Positions 44,586 through 46,859 of a stretch of DNA of 46,859 bases are shown here, piece by piece. Every line of letters starts with the position of its first letter. The first letter of the stretch is position 1. The notes beneath the pieces were generated by a model. It was not told the origin of the DNA. It worked only from the letters and a program-made list of their open reading frames with translations, and did no database searches. The position numbers and the translations under genes are program-made. The DNA comes from an uncultured Spirochaetales bacterium (GTDB lineage: Bacteria; Spirochaetota; Spirochaetia; Sphaerochaetales; Sphaerochaetaceae), in assembly GCA_949285785.1 (NCBI GenBank), contig CASEAG010000005.1, positions 1 through 46,859 of the forward strand, in the 5' to 3' direction.

Positions 44586-45932
44586 TCAAGCACCCTCCTC
44601 CATGCCTATCCTGCGCCTTCTCATATCACGCCTGTAGATGACATATCCTGCGATATCTGCCAGTGCCCATCCAACCGGTATGCTGATCCAGATCAGCCGA
44701 TAGCCGAAGGATGGCGCCAGAACATATGAAAGCAGCACACGCAGTCCCAGGGAGATTGCGGTCAGCAGCAATGACACGGAAGGCCTTCCTACAGCACGGA
44801 AATGACCATAAAGCAGGAACAGGATGGCGATGCCGACATAGAAGCTTCCTTCCAGTCGCAGATATCCGACACCTATCTCCATTATCTCCACCTCGCTCCG
44901 GTCCATGAACAGGCCGAAGAGCGATGAGGCGAAGAGGTTCACCAGCAGCGACAGGGCGATGGCGAAACAGACCGTAAGAACCAGCGCACTTCTCGTACCT
45001 CTGACGATTCTGTCCTCCCGCCCGGCTCCACGGTTCTGCGAGATGAAGACAGAATAGGCGTTGCCGAAGTCCTGAACGGGAAGGTAGGCGAACGAATCGA
45101 TCTTCACGCCTGCCGCGAACGCCGCCATCACGGAGACGCCGAACGAGTTCACGAGCCCCTGTACCATCAGTATCCCGAAGTTCATGACCGACTGCTGGAG
45201 GCAGGTGATGAACGAATAATGCAGCACCTCCCTACAGTCGTCTCCAGAAGGTCTGAGATCCGCTGCCGTGGGGTAGAGATTCCTGTTGAACACGAGAGTG
45301 TGGACGAGCAGCAGAACCGCCGATACGTACTGGCTTATCACAGTGGCTATCGCCGCGCCGTCCACCCCCTGGCCGAGGACCAGCACATACAGCAGGTCGA
45401 GGAATATGTTGAGCACGACGGAGATGGCATAGTAGACAAGGGGGATCCTCGATTCCCCCGTGCTCCTGAGCACCGCCGAAAGGAAGTTCGATATGAAGGT
45501 CGCAGGAAGCCCCAGATAGATTATGAACAGATATGATGAGAGCATTCCCTCCAGCTCGCGGGGAGTGTTCAGGAGCCCCACTATGCCCGTGTTGAACACC
45601 AGACACACGGTCATCAGCACGGCGCTGGTCAATGCGATGACGATGAACGCGGCGCTGAACGTCACGCGGAAGCGCTTCATGTCCCCCTTCCCGTAACAGA
45701 GGGAGAACAGGGCCGTCGCACCGAGACAGAGTCCTGTGATCACGCTTGTGACGAAGGTCATCAGGCTGTAGGCGGACCCCACGGCGGCCAGGGCGTCGCT
45801 GCCGACGAACCTGCCGACTATCGCTGTATCCGTCAGGTTGTAAAGCTGCTGAAGAAGATTGCCTGCCGTCAGAGGAAGCGCGAACAGCAGCATCGATTTC
45901 ACGATGGGGCCATGAACGAGATCGCGGGCCAT
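44586..45932 (-). CDS. MATE family efflux transporter
   Basis: A 448-aa inner-membrane multidrug/toxin extrusion protein with about twelve spans in two homologous halves (first half opens PLTAGNLLQQLYNLTDTAIV, second has AAFAAGVKIDSFAYLPVQDF). Coupling ion and substrate are not determinable here. Its ATG shares one base with the gntR stop. Confidence 0.94.
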   Translation of the reverse strand: MARDLVHGPIVKSMLLFALPLTAGNLLQQLYNLTDTAIVGRFVGSDALAAVGSAYSLMTFVTSVITGLCLGATALFSLCYGKGDMKRFRVTFSAAFIVIALTSAVLMTVCLVFNTGIVGLLNTPRELEGMLSSYLFIIYLGLPATFISNFLSAVLRSTGESRIPLVYYAISVVLNIFLDLLYVLVLGQGVDGAAIATVISQYVSAVLLLVHTLVFNRNLYPTAADLRPSGDDCREVLHYSFITCLQQSVMNFGILMVQGLVNSFGVSVMAAFAAGVKIDSFAYLPVQDFGNAYSVFISQNRGAGREDRIVRGTRSALVLTVCFAIALSLLVNLFASSLFGLFMDRSEVEIMEIGVGYLRLEGSFYVGIAILFLLYGHFRAVGRPSVSLLLTAISLGLRVLLSYVLAPSFGYRLIWISIPVGWALADIAGYVIYRRDMRRRRIGMEEGA

Positions 45933-46606
45933 CAGATGAAGTAGTCCTTTTCCTTCCTGCTGTGTTCGATCAGCGCGGCGATATGGTCCCAGATGTGTGT
46001 CCTCAAAACCAGAGGAAGCCTCTCCTCGTCACGGGCGCAGATGCATTCATAAATGGCCTTGTGCTCCCCGATGATGGTCTCATACTCCTGTACCCGCTTG
46101 TAGTCGAGTATCTTCAGGCGGATATAATCCATCCTGTTCTTCAGCTGGCTGAACAGCAGCGGCTTGTTCATCGCCTTGTACCATGTCTCATGGAAGGCGA
46201 CATCAAGGTCGTGGAACTCCATCACATCGACTGGAGTGCGCGAAGCGACTATCTCCTGCTTGCGGATGATATGGGCGACGTCCTCCAGGAGCAGCGGACT
46301 CCCCTGACGGAGGAAGTCCCTGATGATGCGCGTTTCGATGGCGACTCTTCCATACATGTACTGCAGAGCCTCGTCAACATTGATCCGCTTCACGTACATC
46401 TGCCTGTATGGGGACATGAAGATATAGCCTTCATCATGCAGACGGTTCAAAGCGGTCTTCACCGGAGTACGTGAGGCGTCATAGAAATCGCAAAGACCGG
46501 TTTCGGAGATCTCCTGTCCCGGTTCAAGGTCGAGTGAGAGTATACGGGTTCTGAGGTCGTTGAAAATCGATGAGGCAAGATCCTTGCCGTCTGTCTGCTT
46601 TGCCAT
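45932..46606 (-). CDS. GntR family transcriptional regulator (FCD subfamily)
   Basis: A 224-aa regulator with an N-terminal winged helix (ISETGLCDFYDASRTPVKTA, about residues 33-52). An FCD ligand/metal domain (about 78-215) includes FHDLDVAFHETWYKA. It heads a four-gene operon with MATE, phosphatase and asparaginase, and probably senses a small acid relevant to them. A terminator for the rRNA operon lies 30 bp upstream; I see no good separate promoter, only a TTGACT. Confidence 0.93.
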   Translation of the reverse strand: MAKQTDGKDLASSIFNDLRTRILSLDLEPGQEISETGLCDFYDASRTPVKTALNRLHDEGYIFMSPYRQMYVKRINVDEALQYMYGRVAIETRIIRDFLRQGSPLLLEDVAHIIRKQEIVASRTPVDVMEFHDLDVAFHETWYKAMNKPLLFSQLKNRMDYIRLKILDYKRVQEYETIIGEHKAIYECICARDEERLPLVLRTHIWDHIAALIEHSRKEKDYFI

Positions 46607-46635
46607 ACGGGTGAATCCTAATCGACAAAGTCAAA

Positions 46636-46665
46636 TAAGAAAAGGGGGAGTCTGGAAGCTCCCCC
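46636..46665 (-). terminator. Rho-independent terminator of the rRNA operon
   Basis: GGGGGAG/CTCCCCC with an 8-nt loop, followed by TTTTCTTATTT on the minus strand. It lies about 60 bp after the 5S gene and 30 bp before gntR. Confidence 0.85.
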
Positions 46666-46722
46666 TGGTGTATGATGTACGGTCCAGCCGGAAAAAGGCG
46701 GGACCGGAAGGATGAAAAAAAA

Positions 46723-46836
46723 CCTGGCGACGCCCTACTCTCCCACGGACGAGCCGCAGTACCATCGGCGAAGAGGCGTTTCACTTTCGTGTTCGGGATG
46801 GGAACGAGTGGGAGCCACCTCTCTCTGGTCACCAGG
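46723..46836 (-). rRNA. 5S ribosomal RNA
   Basis: A 114-nt minus-strand gene. Ends pair as CCTGGTGAC with GTCGCCAGG (helix I). The 5S core CCCATCCCGAACACG and GGTACTGC are clear. T8 directly after the 3' end and a further hairpin at 46681-46706 follow. The 23S gene should lie beyond the right edge (upstream on this strand). Confidence 0.95.
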
Positions 46837-46859
46837 AAGACCAACCGGAAACGGAGTCG

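Overview
The window looks like a chromosomal segment of a moderately high-GC spirochaete, probably near Sphaerochaeta/Treponema. Three things support this. The gene order is the spirochaetal one: tRNA-Thr, rpmG, tRNA-Trp, secE, nusG, rplK, rplA, rplJ, rplL, rpoB, rpoC, rpsL, rpsG, then tuf with a fused S10-spc-alpha cluster. The rifampicin region of RpoB has the Asn that spirochaetes carry in place of the usual Ser531. The periplasmic binding protein has the Ala-Ala-Gly-Ala-Ala-Glu type of signal-peptide end common in this phylum. The assignment is inferred from reading, not from a search.

Layout. Positions 1-12989 (minus) hold one long ribosomal operon: tuf, rpsJ, rplC, rplD, rplW, rplB, rpsS, rplV, rpsC, rplP, rpmC, rpsQ, rplN, rplX, rplE, rpsN, rpsH, rplF, rplR, rpsE, rpmD, rplO, secY, rpmJ, rpsM, rpsK and the start of rpoA, which runs off the left edge. 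A consensus promoter and a leader of about 270 nt precede tuf. A small TSCPD-family gene (13384-13635, plus) is divergent from tuf. Positions 13780-26319 (minus) hold the second core operon, with tRNA-Thr(GGT), rpmG, tRNA-Trp(CCA), secE, nusG, four L-proteins, rpoB, rpoC, rpsL and rpsG, ending at a textbook terminator.

The right half is accessory and metabolic. It holds glgP (plus), a DUF554 membrane protein (minus) divergent from an AEC transporter/MobA-like pair (plus), a secreted protein and lipoprotein pair, clpB, a TetR regulator, argF with two ARG-box-like sites, rmuC, and a methionine-uptake region. A GntR-MATE-phosphatase-asparaginase operon and a 5S rRNA gene close the window.

The most interesting part is 38629-43605. 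The methionine ABC transporter is split: metN-metI has its own promoter and terminator, and metQ lies 2.5 kb downstream. Between them sit two visibly AT-richer cell-surface genes, one with a run of nine G in codons 23-25 (a likely phase-variation switch). Upstream of metQ, on its strand, is a 22-codon leader ORF with a strong ribosome-binding site and two Met-Met-Met runs. The leader's own Shine-Dalgarno is perfectly complementary over 10 nt to the Met-codon region, and a G-poor stretch follows before metQ. I read this as a methionine-sensing leader-peptide attenuator; I do not know of a described equivalent.
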